Shown: piece by piece, positions 63,691-64,000 of the stretch
Position numbering within the stretch: the stretch's first letter is position 1
Layout of the letters: each line of letters begins with the position of its first letter
Source of the DNA: Stenotrophomonas maltophilia
Lineage (GTDB): Bacteria > Pseudomonadota > Gammaproteobacteria > Xanthomonadales > Xanthomonadaceae
Length of the DNA: 64,000 bases
NCBI RefSeq assembly: GCF_002138415.1
Contig: NZ_CP015612.1
Span: 4,504,001-4,568,000 of the forward strand
Reading direction: 5' to 3'
Translations under genes and position numbers: made by a program
The notes under the pieces: model-generated
What the model saw: the letters and a program-made list of their open reading frames with translations, nothing else
The model's database searches: none
Told to the model about the DNA's origin: nothing

Positions 63691-64000
63691 ATGACCACCC
63701 TCCTGATTGCCGATGACCACCCGCTGTTCCGCGAAGCCCTGCGCGGGGCGGTGCAGCGGGTCATTCCCGGCGTGCAGCTGTTCGAAGCCGACAGCGTGGA
63801 AGCGCTGTATGCACTGGCCGACCAGCACAACGACGCCGACCTGGTCCTGATGGACCTAAACATGCCCGGTGCGCAGGGTTTCAACGCCCTGGTGCACATG
63901 CGCTCACTGCACCCGCACCTGCCGGTGGTGGTGGTATCCGCGCGCGAAGAAGCCACGGTGATGCGCCGTGCGCTCGACCACGGCGCGCTGGGCTTCATTC
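63691..64000 (+). CDS. response regulator, receiver domain (partial, cut by window end)
   Basis: 103 residues are visible from ATG 63691 (MTTLLIADDHPLFREALRGA). The receiver domain has the acidic pair DD near residue 8, the phosphorylated Asp in LVLMDLNMPGAQGFNALV, the conserved Thr/Ser in VVVVSAREE and the start of the ALDHGALGF segment. The pattern matches NarL/LuxR-type regulators, whose DNA-binding part would lie beyond the window. Regulators of this type often sit next to acs and control acetate use. Confidence 0.9.
   Translation, partial: MTTLLIADDHPLFREALRGAVQRVIPGVQLFEADSVEALYALADQHNDADLVLMDLNMPGAQGFNALVHMRSLHPHLPVVVVSAREEATVMRRALDHGALGFI

Overview
The window looks like chromosome from a Stenotrophomonas species of the S. 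maltophilia complex. The evidence is high GC with strong G/C third positions, many short palindromes ending in GTAG that match the SMAG repeats of S. maltophilia, a yellow-pigment (aryl-polyene/xanthomonadin-type) cluster, an sX13-like small RNA beside polA, and core genes of Xanthomonadaceae type. This assignment rests on recognition, not on a database search.

Layout. 1-6652 (minus strand) is the leading part of an aryl-polyene pigment operon: ketosynthase-like protein, acyltransferase, two acyl carrier proteins, a small membrane protein, an AMP-ligase/dehydratase fusion, a glycosyltransferase, an LpxL-like acyltransferase and an ammonia-lyase cut by the window edge. A cyanide-insensitive-type bd oxidase (cydAB) follows. 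9409-12225 holds two MacB/FtsX-like permeases without an ATPase; one is split by a frameshift at a run of G. Next come a sigma factor with two small membrane proteins, a DPP-IV-type peptidase, a Nudix hydrolase, two paralogous cysteine-rich exported proteins, hemF, a DUF421 protein, the sX13-like RNA and polA. 24.5-30.7 kb is the mobile, repeat-rich section: an IS110-family element inserted in a SMAG repeat, an IS4-family element inserted in a second repeat family, and several accessory genes. 30.8-40.8 kb carries uvrD, an FAD/NAD(P) oxidoreductase, a cardiolipin synthase, rpmG-rpmB, a glycosyltransferase, a DnaQ-like exonuclease, a LysR regulator divergent from a RidA-family gene, and a secreted protein. 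41-47 kb is a CzcCBA heavy-metal efflux operon with a His-rich leader gene. 47-64 kb holds a DUF885 protein, a small lipid/sugar gene group, a SUFU-domain protein, parAB-rsmG, a phosphopantetheinyl transferase, xthA, an aldehyde dehydrogenase, an MHS-type transporter, a DcaP-like porin, acs and the start of a response regulator.

Most notable result. The 208-base leader of the IS110 element folds on paper into two loops of bridge-RNA type. One loop carries guide segments that match both sides of the SMAG target this copy occupies. The other carries guides that match the element's own two ends. The copy sits between CT and AC of the SMAG GTAG signature. The element therefore reads as an RNA-guided transposon programmed to the host's repetitive extragenic palindromes.

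Connections. The phosphopantetheinyl transferase at 55 kb is a plausible activator of the two pigment carrier proteins. The transporter, porin, acs and response regulator at 58-64 kb look like a carboxylate uptake and activation group. SMAG repeats supply the stop codon of at least two genes.
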